64,000 nucleotides of DNA, taken from contig NC_049989.1 in assembly GCF_000003815.2 (NCBI RefSeq), forward strand, positions 10,247,382-10,311,381, given 5' to 3'. Shown here piece by piece: positions 25,702-36,229 of the stretch (position 1 is its first letter; every line of letters starts with the position of its first letter). This DNA comes from Branchiostoma floridae. Its lineage: Eukaryota; Chordata; Leptocardii; Amphioxiformes; Branchiostomatidae. The notes beneath the pieces were generated by a model. It was not told the DNA's origin, made no database searches, and saw nothing but the letters and a program-made list of their open reading frames with translations. The translations under genes were made by a program, and so were the position numbers.

Positions 25702-25912
25702 TTAGGCTTCCACTCTAAGGTAGCGTCCTTTTCTCAGTTTCTGTTACTCTTAAAATCATCAGGAGTAGAATTTTTATCATAGAAGACTTTGACATGTTAG
25801 GTACCGTGTTTTCTCGCTTCAAGTCCTGCTACAATGTTTATTTACATGATCTATCTATGCTTTGAAAAAAATAATTGGCAACTAGTTTTGTTTTGTTTTT
25901 GCCCATCTTGTT

Positions 25913-27420
25913 TTGAGTTTGAGTTTTGAGTTTATTTATTCGCACGTAGAACACAAAAACAGAGAAATGTACATTGGATAAAACAAATACTGTGCGGGAG
26001 GAAGGGAGGAAGCCTAACGGCTTATGCGAGCCCTCCTCCTATAACGTATGCAATTCTAATGAAATAATTGAGGTGATAAACAATTGATAATAAAACAAGG
26101 AAATGTATCAACTAAATTAACACAAAAAAGCCATCAAATAGAGAAGCTAAATAACAATTAAATTATTAAAAGCAGGGAAATATATCAACTAAATAACAAC
26201 TTAAGCTATCAAATGGAGAAGTTAAGGAAAAAATTATTGGCAACAATTTAAATATTGAAACTATCGTAACACAAATGAAGCTATATAATATAATAGAGAA
26301 GCTAAAGTTAACGATTTAAGAAAAAACAAGGATATATCGTAACTAAAGTGACACAAATAAAGCTATTATCAAATGACTAAAACAAGGAAATGTAGCAGCT
26401 AAATACCTAATGATTAAAACAACAATTAAATTATTAAAAACAGGGAAATATATCAACTAAATAACAACTTAAGCTATCAAATGGAGAAATTAAGATAAGA
26501 TGTCAAATGTCAGTGGGAAAGGAAAGTAGGTGATTTTTTAGATTGCGTTTAAAACTAATTATTGATGTTAAACATTTTAGATGGAGGGGGAGATTATTCC
26601 AATTAATTATACATTTGTATTTTACACTCATTTGGGCTACTGACGTTCTAACTAGGGGAATATGGAAATGAGCACTTTGTCGAGTTTGGTAATTATGAAA
26701 ATGAGAATTAAGATTTAGAAGACCATTAAATGTTTCTGGAAGAGAACAGTTTAGGAATTTAAACGTAAATAGCATCAGTTGAAGTCTGTTGATATCAAAA
26801 ACATTCAAAATCTTAAGTTTTGTAAACAAAGGTGCAGAATGTGCATGAAAACTGGCGCCCGTGGCTGAACGAACAAATCTTTTTTGGAGCAATATCAGGG
26901 GCTGTAGTGTGGTTTTGTAGGCGCATCCCCAGACTATATTCCCGTAGGTTAGATACGGGTATATTAAACTATTATATATGGTAATAATGTTTTTTTGAGT
27001 AAGAATATGTTTAAGTTTTCCAATGATACCGATAGTTTTTGAAATCTTTTTACCTAACATAGTTATATGCGATTTCCAGGTCAGTCGATCATCAATGATT
27101 ATACCTAAGAATTTGGCTTGACTCTCTTGAGACAGGGGCACACTTTTTAAAAAGATTTTGGCACTTTTGTTATAGGTTTTATTTCTATTACAGAAAATTA
27201 GATAATATGTCTTCTTAACATTTGCTGATAATTTATTTGCCTCAAACCACGACATAACCTTTTTCATTTCTTCGTTAGCAAGTTTTACTAGCGTATCAAA
27301 ATTCGAGTTTGAAAGAAAAAGATTTGAATCATCTGCAAATAGGATAAAGAATATAATTGAGGATGTTTTCTTCGCACAATTGCATTTAGATTTAATGTCC
27401 GCGTCGGATATCATATACAA
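25913..27420 (-). mobile_element. 5'-truncated non-LTR retrotransposon (Jockey/CR1-like), reverse transcriptase C-terminal half
   Basis: The minus-strand open frame ends at 26503 and encodes about 305 residues of a reverse transcriptase. The catalytic FADDSNLF motif is near the start, followed by SANVKKTYYLIF, FLGIIIDDRLTWKSHI, and YNSLIYPYLTYGNIVWG, then the thumb region. These are hallmarks of LINE ORF2 C-terminal halves. The frame begins just before FADD, so endonuclease and most RT palm motifs are missing. The 3' UTR runs down to an AATAAA and a short repeated AAACTC tail near 25913. No frameshift is seen in the remaining frame, implying fairly recent insertion. Target duplications were not found. 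The exact clade is not decided. Confidence 0.85.
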
Positions 27421-29004
27421 AGTTTACGTTGTGCGGCCGTATGCATTACTCGTATGCAGTCGATTTCCCCCTAATTCTGTAGTGGCGGTTCACTTAATTT
27501 GTACATCCCTCCTTATTCCCAGTATTTTTGAACGACAACCGTTAATTGCTTGTGTCCTATCACATATATGTATATACGGGACACCTTGCATGTCTGATGT
27601 TCACTGCCGTTGGACTGGCCCCTACTGTAGTGACTTATATATGTGTGACCCCAGGGCTTAAAAACGGAGATGGGTGCCGGGCCTGCGCATCACAATGTGA
27701 TGCATGGCAACTTTGGCTTTAGCTTTTAGATGAGCCCTGTCATGGTTTGTTGTCACCAGAAAAGTCCAAGTTTGTTTGAAAGATTAGTATGAAGCAGGGC
27801 CCGACCGCCCCTTGGGACACGGCCGTATATTTGTTCAGTCGTACGGTTCACATCTGGACATGGGCGAGTTGTAAACACCTACTTGTTTCACGTCATGGTT
27901 TGTGCTTTTATGGGAGACCCCCGACCAAAGACGACCGGATTGCTGTAGCCTTACGTAGTTTTCCATGAAATCGTCTTCCGGGAGGGACGTAAAACGCGGG
28001 GGTCCCGTGCTCGAGGAGGTGCCTCGACCACGTTAATCAGTCTCATTACTCAACATATTGGGTACCTACTGGCTGACAAAATACACCAGATATTATCATT
28101 ATCAACGTTATTATTTACCTTCGCCAAGTGGGTTATATTTCGGTTTGCTTGCAGGCAGCATAACTCGAGAAGTTGTGAAATGATCTTTATGATATTTGAC
28201 GCGTGGGTAGGATAGACGTCAGTTAAATGAAGGACAAGTTTGGATATGAGCCACCTGGCGCCCGTGTTAGGCACTGTAGCATAATTTCCGGTTTTGTCCA
28301 CAAGTTTTCATTATCTCATTTCCACTTGGACGGCGATCTTTGTTTGTCGTGTGGTCATTTCAGTCAGACTTTTACAGTTTGTATGATATACACAGTATGA
28401 AATCGAAGGTTACACAGTCGCAGTGAGAGCGCAGCGCGATCGCCGTCTAGTGGATCTATGGAAAGGTGTCCTTGGCACAACCAGTGTTAAGTACATGAAT
28501 TCGAAGGGAGCTGAAATGAACCGAAACTTCGATGTTGGTGATGAATTTGATTGCAGTTGTGCTAGAATTGAATGGTTGTAACCCCAAAGAGGTTAGAAAT
28601 CAGTCATGTCAGTTGAATCTGTGTTTTATCTTTTATTGAAGATTGATGTGACCCATGAAATAGAATTGAACTTGCCCTTTCGCAAAATAAACGATGCTCG
28701 CAGTGAGGCTTAAATTAAAAGTCTTTTTCTGTGAACTTCAAAAAATTTGTTTAACCTGCCAAGAATGTGCTCCCTAACCCGAGGGAGCAACATTTCCTTG
28801 ATATACACACCGCTTCCCTTCGCCTATGATACCCTTGTACAGGTGGCACTTGCTAGGACCATTGAAGGTGTGCCCCGAAATGCCTTCTTGGCTCAAGGAC
28901 GTTATGCCCTTGCTTGGCTTTAGTTGTTTCCAGGCCTGCACATGTCAACTCCTTGCACGTATGTCTTTGCAACAGACATACGCGCAGTCCCAACTCTGCC
29001 TTAA
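27421..29004. other. Intergenic DNA, no gene recognised
   Basis: No exon chain is seen. A short SINE-like piece (GTTGGACTGGCCCCTACTGTAGTGA) lies near 27610, and ACCTTCGCCAAGTGGGTTAT near 28115 resembles the end of a dispersed repeat. Confidence 0.4.
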
Positions 29005-29248
29005 GGCCCCCTCTCACTTGACGTGCGGCACGCTTGCGGCATTGCTGCGTTCGGAAGATGCTCAACGAATTTCAGAGATAAAGAACGAATTTTCTTACTT
29101 GTTGTGTATTTTGTGGTCTTCTATGTCACACTTTTACGTATTGCGCAATATCTGAATTATAACAAATCGGAGAAAATAACAAAACAGTACCGCAGTGAAC
29201 GAACGCAGCAACGCCGCAAGCGTGCCGCACGTCAAGTGAGAGGGGGCC
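29005..29248. mobile_element. MITE with GGCCCCCTCTCACTTGACG ends, TTAA-type flanks
   Basis: Arms of about 48 bp, starting GGCCCCCTCTCACTTGACG and closing with the exact inverse, enclose an AT-rich centre. Flanks are TTAA on the left and TTTA on the right. The GGCC..GGCC termini and TTAA-like target parallel the element at 12457-12808. Confidence 0.85.
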
Positions 29249-29442
29249 TTTACTCTACTTTAACAGTGTCCTAAAGGATTAGGACACTGTTAAAGTAACG
29301 GATGATTTAAACAAACAAACATTGATACGTGTTTCTAGTGGTCCATCGGCTTCTACAAAGAAAACATGCAAAAATATAAAATGTCGTAGGAACCCAGTTG
29401 TAAATGCTGTGATTATACAATCAATTTATGTGGCGAAGGACT

Positions 29443-30140
29443 GCTCAGCCACATGAGGGCCTGTAGCCTGGATACCATACCCCAACCTCAAATATCTTTC
29501 GTGTTGGGGTCTGGCAGGTTGGCTGTAGAAAGGTTCTCGAAGGCTGTTGATCAGAGGGAGGAGTACCTAGGATTGATGAATACTCACACCACAAGTAGCC
29601 AGCTACAACACACCACAGTTGGTCAGCAGGCTATCACAGTAGCGAATCAGGTACTTAGTGGTCACTGTTATGGATTAAAAAAAATACAGTTGGGGGTCTT
29701 TAACCAATCATGGTAGGGTGTAATTACCTCCTGCTGATCCTGCTGCTGTTCTATTGGTGGAGTTTTTTTGCCCACTATAAGGGGCAAACTTGAGAAGAGT
29801 TCCTATGTCATCCTGCCAGACCCCTACACGATAGATACTTGAGATCGGGCTGGGGTTTAGTAACCAGGCTAGAGGGCCTGCAGACCATCCAGAACTTCCC
29901 ACGAATCCTCGACGACGGGGAAAGAGCCATGATGATGAAAGTAACGGAAACGACCGAAATGAACGAACTCGGATCATGTAGTAGCTATCACTATTGTGTA
30001 TGTTGAAATTTGTATGTAAAATTGTGTATATAAACTTATAAGAATCATTGCCTCTTCCCTCAAGACCTCAATGAAAAGCGGCCTGCTGGCCGATTCGGGC
30101 TTTCGTGAATAAACAAAGGTTCAACCAAAAACAAACAAAC
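29443..30140 (+). mobile_element. LINE 3'-end fragment, interrupted by a palindromic MITE
   Basis: The two pieces, 29443-29463 and 29881-30140, are separated by MITE copy e and its duplicated target. The left piece encodes GLLSHMRAC, the end of a C2H2-like finger often found at the C-terminus of LINE ORF2. The frame continues after the MITE to tandem stop codons. Then follows a 3' UTR with GCGGCCTGCTGGCCGATTCG, AATAAACAAAGG and an (AAAC)n tail. A roughly 130-bp sequence (29309-29442) is repeated at 30141-30275, flanking the fragment like a long target duplication. Confidence 0.7.
29464..29871. mobile_element. Palindromic MITE, TAGCCTGG family, copy e (408 bp, longest)
   Basis: It runs from TAGCCTGGATACCATACC to GTTTAGTAACCAGGCTA, with an exact 9-bp duplication GAGGGCCTG on both sides (29455-29463, 29872-29880). 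It is larger than the other copies, with about 300 bp of unique interior between the arms. It inserted into a LINE fragment, so it is younger than that insertion. Confidence 0.9.
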
Positions 30141-30275
30141 AAACAAACAAACATTGTTAAACATGTGTTTCTAGTGGTCCATCGGCTTCTACAAAGAAAA
30201 CATGCAGAAACATAAAATGTCGTAGGAACCCAGTAAATGCTATGATTATACAATCAATTTATGTGGCGAAGGACT

Positions 30276-32410
30276 TAGGTTTTCTAGTGGGTCCCATTGT
30301 CAGTCACTCATTGTCTCAAAATGATACTCAACCAGACTTACAAATGTACGATGGTCTATTTTGTGTTATATATGTAGCGATCTTTTCGTCAACCATGCCC
30401 AAGAGAAGAACAGAGAATTTAGATATTATCTTTATTTTTCTTATCAGGTTGTCTATGAATGTGCATCCGGCACCAAAATAAGGATTACGTTTCCATTAAT
30501 ATATTTGTTTTTTCTTCTTAAATTTCAGCCTTAACATTATATACAACCTCTGTCTGACAAATCAGTCATGCTCTGTTTCTTTCTTTGACTGTGAAGTGTT
30601 CTAGATATTGTGGCATGCGCTTCCTTATATAAAAACATGTAACATTGTAAGTGCTTATTAAAACGATAGGTACAGATATATAACAATATTCCCAAGCCTC
30701 TAGTGCTACGAATGAACATACCATTTGCAGAAAGAAATCTGTATATAGGAGAATTCTTTTTACAGAACTAGCATGCAGGTACTTACATTGCTTACGTTTC
30801 GATGTCTCTCAGACACCTTCGCCAGAGCTTCTAAATGGAGGGATGATACAAAGTTAGCCACGTTTGAGATTTTTTTCTCACCGCAAAAGCGCCACCTACA
30901 TCGGCTGCATATAGCGGTGAGAAGCAGAACTCCAGTTAGAAGCTGTGACGAAGGACCTAAGCAATGTAAGTACCTGCTGGTTGTTTAGAAAGAATTCTCC
31001 TATATTCTACCAACCTGATGAAACTATTTTCGGGAGAACGAAATCTGTTTTTCATCTGGCGTAGGGGAGAAACGGGTACAGAAGCCTTCTGAGTGGAATC
31101 CCAACTTGCCCCAGGCCTTGGTCCACGTTCATGAGTTCTGAAGTAGTCACCATCTTGACTTTATTAAATGTCAGAGTCAGGAAATCTCTATACAATCGGT
31201 GTCTATTCGGTGTTGCACTGATAACACAGTTAGGCCTAGGGGAAAAATGTGATGTTTGCTGTTTCCCGACCTAGCCTTTTTTTCGTGTGGACAGTGGAGT
31301 CACATAGTTTCCAGTTATGATTTTTATTCAGCCTGCTTCCTATCCAACTAAAAAAGCTCTTTATCCTATCTTATGAAGGATAAAAGTATCCACAAATGTA
31401 TAATCATATGCATCATGCACAGAATAAAAGTTAGACATTTAGTTTAACTTTATTACGCTGTATTTTATCACTAGAATTTTGGTAAAAGTCTAAAAAAAGT
31501 CTAAAAAAAGATAATCCCTGCCTACGGAGCCTAATTTGTCAGGACTGAAATACAAAATTTTGGTGTATGTTTAAATTATGATGTCGAAAAAAGACACATA
31601 TACCAGGTAACCAGGGCCATTATGCCTTGCATTTCTACGTTGTTAGACTGTATTCTCTTTTCGGTAGAAATGTGAAAAAAGAATTAACAAGAATGTAAGA
31701 AAATGCCCTATTTGTTTCAGAACAGTGATAGAAAACACAACATTAACTTTCCTAGGCCCTGACGAGGAATTTACTGTATTCATGGGAGGCCGTCTTTTCC
31801 ACTAGACTTTGGTTATATATTGGTGTCCAAGAATATAGATTCAACTAATTGGGAAGCTAAAAAAAGGCAGGTCAACTCGTCTGACCAATTATCCACCCTA
31901 TTTGGCCAATTTCAGTTACAAAAGTATCTTGGTGTCCACCGGCCTTAGTTGCTGTTAGCCTCGTCCCAGCACTCTATGTGAAGCTCTGTCAAGGAAGTAC
32001 ACAAATGACATGTGAATACAAAGTGCTAATTTCGAAAGCACAAGAAAGTGCAACGCATAAACATGGTAATGTTAGCAGAGACTGACAGTCTAACTAATAA
32101 TTGATAATAGATAAAGTCTTTCATATGTTTATAGGTATTGATGGTGGAAGGATGGAGGGAGGGATAGAGAAGGGTGGATTGAATTGATAGATCGAATGAG
32201 TGTTTATCGGTCGATAAATTTAGGGTAGATTGAAAATTTTCAATTTTAAACAATTTGCGTCTTCCAGAAACGTTAGCGACAATTATCGTTGGGGCCAATA
32301 ACACATATGGAGCTTTCATGAAGTTTCAAAGCTCCTTGGTTCTACAGCGCAATTTCTGTGCTATCAAGGAGCTAATTTTTTTAGATAAGTTCGTAGAGCC
32401 TGATGTTACC
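30276..32410. other. Intergenic DNA with MITE-like repeats
   Basis: No gene is supported. It holds a TATAGGAGAATTCTT repeat pair at about 30735-31035 (inverted ends) and an element of about 530 bp with GGCCTAGG..CCTAGGCC ends at about 31233-31759. The rest is AT-rich unique sequence. Confidence 0.45.
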
Positions 32411-32467
32411 TAGCCTGGATACCATACCCCAACCTTGAGATCGGGCTGGGGTTTGGTAACCAGGCTA
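32411..32467. mobile_element. Palindromic MITE, TAGCCTGG family, copy f (57 bp)
   Basis: The shortest member: TAGCCTGGATACC to GGTAACCAGGCTA, with target copies GATGTTACC and GATGTTATC (8 of 9 identical). It is essentially two inverted ends with little interior. Confidence 0.88.
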
Positions 32468-32676
32468 GATGTTATCATCATGAAGATGAACAGCGATAAC
32501 CGTAGCCGCATCTCTTCTCCCTATGTCAGAAACATCAAGCTTAGGCAAGCTTGACTTCACTGACTCAATAGGCGAAGCGGGGGTAACCGAGGCTGCTCGG
32601 GTCTGCTATCTGTATCTATGCTTATGTTATCGCTTTTGGTAAGGCTCAAAGTCAGTACTATAGTAAGCTGCACTTA

Positions 32677-33024
32677 CAGGGCTCGAAATACTTTTTTCTG
32701 CATACCTGCACTGGTGCAGGTAACATTGAAAATTACCTGCACCAGAGAAATCTTACCTGCACCACTTTAAATTTAGGAAGTATGGATCATACTAAAACTG
32801 TTCAGGGACCATTGCTATTTTTTTTCTTTTATACTTTTTAGATGGTATCAGTCAATGCAGCTAATAACAATCCATATACACATATCATAGGACATTTATG
32901 TATAAAACCCAGTTCATGTACCAGTGCAGGTTAGGTGCAGGTAGACACCAGAAATACCTGCACAGTTCCATTTTTACCTAGTACCTGCACTAACCTGCAT
33001 ATGTAGGTGGTATTTCGAGCCCTG
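32677..33024. mobile_element. CAGGGCTCGAAAT-type MITE, copy 3, abutting the discoidin stop codon
   Basis: Inverted ends CAGGGCTCGAAATAC / GTATTTCGAGCCCTG. The interior is very similar to copy 2 (7212-7548) but reversed. It ends 7 bp from the stop codon of the discoidin gene, so it forms the start of that gene's 3' UTR or lies in a 3' intron. Confidence 0.8.
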
Positions 33025-33031
33025 TCTTACC

Positions 33032-36000
33032 TCATACAAATCGCCCCAGTACTTCCACCCGCATGCAGATGTGAGTCTTCCATGTCACAACCACGAAACG
33101 GACATAGCGTGCAGTGACGGGCTCGACCAGTAGGTGGCGCAGTGGTGTGTCGGTGTCGCTATTCCCTTGCAACACCTGCAGTACAGTTACAAAAAGGAAA
33201 TGTTTCATATGTAACGTCTTGCTCACTGAAAATTTATTCTCTTTAGTTTGTGTACTTTTATCATCAGCAAGTACACAGGTATTATTCACTGTTGGATTAC
33301 TCGCTGTTGCATCTATATATTGGATTCTTAGGGATATTTTATTGCTTCCTAGACATATCATATTTACAGGTTCGCGATAGCAAAACCTATTTCAAACGAA
33401 ACCAGGTCTGTAGATGCCAATATCTTGAGATTTTGACATCTTCCTGCAGCCTGTCTGTGTTCCAAGCGACAAATCTGTCTGCAGTACCGCCATGGATTAC
33501 TATTCGGCGCTTCCATACCACCGAGTTGCTTAATACTAGTACTTAGCCTAAAGGAAACACAAAACCTATTGTCAATTTCTGTCAGATCGCTACAAAAAAT
33601 CACCCCGACAATTAAATGTAACTTCAACACCTATACTGGAAGAAATTTGGAAATATAAAAAAACAAACATCATACTTAATATAAAGTACCCAATAACAAT
33701 AAAATAGTCACTCGTAAAAATCATGTCAACTTCTTCCCCGACATAGATTACACTAAAACGCGAACTAGTACTTGCTTGTGCCGAGACCTATTACTAGGAT
33801 TCATAGTTAACCGTATCAACTTATCGGTGTTAAGACACTAGTACAATACCTTTTCTCGCCCAGCTCTGTCCGTGTAAGGTCGCCAGGTGTCGCCGTCGGT
33901 GCTGAAGTGCAGTTTGTAAGTGGTGACCCACTCGACATAGTCACGGAACCGGCCTTGTGTCACCACACCCCACACCTCGGCTAGCTTCCCTAGGTCAATC
34001 TGTGAAGAAAATGTATGGACATTTATTCACTTTTCCCACATATAACTGAAGAATCTAGCCTGATCAAATCTCACTTATAGCAGCCCACCCATCATCCGCC
34101 GCCCCCCTAGTGTATAGCGGGGAGGGGCTGGTTACAGCACTTAACATCGGAGTTTGTGTTACACAGACTAGACAAAAATCCGTTTCACTGAAAAACAAAC
34201 CTGACAACCTTGGACCTGTCCAATAAAAACGGACCTGAAAAAAAATCAGTGGAGAGGACTTTCGGCCGATTAGAACATGAACACATTATTTCGGCAGGTG
34301 TCGACACATCCAGGACCGAATCTGGACCTGACCCCGGTACCTGTACCAGAATTTTCTGTACCGGTAACCACCGCTAATCTGTATATATACTCCGAGGCCT
34401 TCCCCGATGATACGGCAACGGAAAGCTATAGTAATTGTAATATACCAGTGCAAATGTGCCCTCTCTTAGAGTAATCTTATACCACCTCTTTTAAGCTAAG
34501 GGCACAACCCGCCGCACGTGCAATTTGCCCGTACGTTTTTTGGGGAGGCCACGTCCGCCACGTATTTCTGAAAGCGTTCAGGCTGCATAGGGCAGGCACG
34601 TACTGGCAAGTACAGGGGGCGAACCCGCAGCCCGATGGCACACAAAGTTTTGCCTGCACGCAAAGTTCTACGGCGTGTCAAAATCCGTTGGATTCCCTAC
34701 ACGTTCGTACGGAGACGGTACTTACCACTTACGGGTCCCAAAAGATTGCCCACGTTTTGGCACGTAGACAGTACGTATTTGCACGTACGGCGGGTTGTGC
34801 CCTTAGCTTTACTCACCTGGAGCCACTGGTTCCCATCGTTCGTTTTAGCGCACCATCCCCCGATACCACCGCCGTCTACCGCGGTGTACAGACGGCCTCT
34901 CCTTGGTCCGTGCTGATCGTTGTACTCCGATGAAGCTGTCATCTGGGCGTCAGGGATCGCACCGGACTCAACACCGAGGGGATTCGGCCCTGTAGCAATA
35001 CATAATCACCGAGGAATCCTACTGCAGTAGCAAAGAAAGTCGCTAGGGTCCATAATCTTAGAATGTCTTCATTTTGCCAACGTCTTTTCGAGTTGTGCTG
35101 TTCACAAACAAACAAACTAACTAACACACAAAATCACAATCAATCAAACAAACAGACAAACAGATACATAGACCGGCAAACAAACTTCTTGGCGAAGGTA
35201 ATAGCAGTAAAATTACAACGATATTTACTAAGAAGCGTTGAATATTTCCATCGTAATCTGTTGTAAGCTCCGACTCCGGGCTACTCTTGACTACTATACA
35301 AAGGCCGATCCTCCATTGACCTACCTTTTATTTCCCAAATCATCCTCTCTGTCGCTTCTTGTAACTGTTGGTCCAACTTGTGTGAAAGAACGGTTGTCAA
35401 GTTGAACGCGAGGGTTTTGATTCCTTCTGACGAGCTCACTGGCCCCGAGACGTCGTCTAGCCGCTTGCTGACCACCTGTAAGTAGGGGTGGGTACCGGCA
35501 AAGAACATTCAGTTATACAGGTACAGTCCAGGTCAGAGGATCAGGTCCAGGTCCGGACCTGAACCTGGACCTAGTCATCTGTGAAAACTTGTGAATGGGT
35601 GATACATACTGAAAACAATGGCCCATTTCGCTACAAATGAATCTGTTTGATGGAGTATCCGACGTCCACTGGCGTTTTAAAATGTAATGTCTTAATGTAA
35701 ACCTGCCTCTTAGACCACGTTTGACTGTAGAAACTTGGCAAATATAAGTATCAACTCCCTTCTACTTTGCTTATATTGTCTTCGAGCTGTAACTTAGTGT
35801 AAGCCCCAAAACACGTAAACGCCTGTCGGTATAATCTGTTCATTTTCTAATCGGCCCAAAATCTGGTCGTAATTTTTTCAGGTCTTTTATTTTTGCACTG
35901 GTCCAACAAGAAAAAAAAAACGGTTTTGTACCGGTACGACCTACCCCTACCTGTAAGGTGTTCTTGAGGTGATGGAGGAGGTTGGTAGAGGTGCCTTTCC

Positions 36001-36229
36001 ATGTCAGTAACGCGTCCAGGTCCGACTGCATGCGGCCCACACTGTCGCAGGTCTGGCGGTCGGCTGGCGCGGGCAGCGCGCAGTTACAGGAACAGCGAAC
36101 GTTGGGAGCGCGGTGGTCGCCATCTTCTGCCGAAGTGGTCACCTCTGACTCTAGCGGTTGTGCGTCACCCAGAACCGAGCAAAGACAAACTAGAATCATC
36201 AAAACTATCTTTAGGTCTATGTGAGCCAT
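33032..36229 (-). CDS. Secreted single F5/8C (discoidin) domain protein, 298 residues
   Basis: Probable secreted, glycan- or lipid-binding protein. Exons from 5' to 3': 36229-35951, 35475-35325, 34989-34817, 33999-33850, 33175-33032; phases 0, 1, 0, 0 all match, and the stop is TGA at 33034-33032. The ATG at 36229 was chosen because MAHIDLKIVLMILVCLCSVLG is a good signal peptide; the open frame extends further upstream but without such a start. Residues 25-143 hold a Cys-rich patch (RCSCNCALPAP) and a helical, hydrophilic stretch that may oligomerise. The F5/8C domain spans about 145-295, with NPLGVESGAIPDAQMTAS, GGWCAKTNDGNQWLQIDLG, YKLHFSTDGDTW and VRFVVVTW. The usual cysteines at the two domain ends are absent. 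Intron 1 is an exact MITE insertion. It lies 2.9 kb beyond the receptor kinase on the same strand; a functional link is unproven. Confidence 0.88.
34180..34376 (+). mobile_element. hAT-type MITE, TAGGG..GTACC family, copy 3 (partial)
   Basis: The right end of the family (GGACCTGACCCCGGTACC, then TTTCTGTACCGGTAACCACC) is preserved, as is part of the interior (AAACGGACCTGAAAAAAAATC). The left end is missing. It lies in intron 3 of the discoidin gene, in opposite orientation to the intron-1 copy. Confidence 0.65.
34493..34809. mobile_element. MITE with AAGCTAAGGGCACAACCCGC ends, copy 1
   Basis: A 317-bp inverted-repeat element, AAGCTAAGGGCACAACC to GGTTGTGCCCTTAGCTT, with many CGTACGTGC-type words. 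It starts just inside the 5' splice site after exon 3 of the discoidin gene, leaving GTGAGT intact. A second copy lies at about 58491-58826. Confidence 0.85.
35483..35949 (-). mobile_element. hAT-type MITE that constitutes intron 1 of the discoidin gene
   Basis: Read on the minus strand, the element runs from TAGGGGTAGGTCGTACCGG to GCCGGTACCCACCCCTA, 467 bp, flanked by exact 8-bp copies of CTTACAGG (35950-35957 and 35475-35482). The 5' splice-site GT is made of the last base of the first target copy and the first base of the element. The 3' splice-site AG lies within the second target copy. The intron (475 bp, 35476-35950) therefore equals element plus one target copy. Related elements are at 4059-4414, 11972-12368 and 34180-34376. 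Confidence 0.93.
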
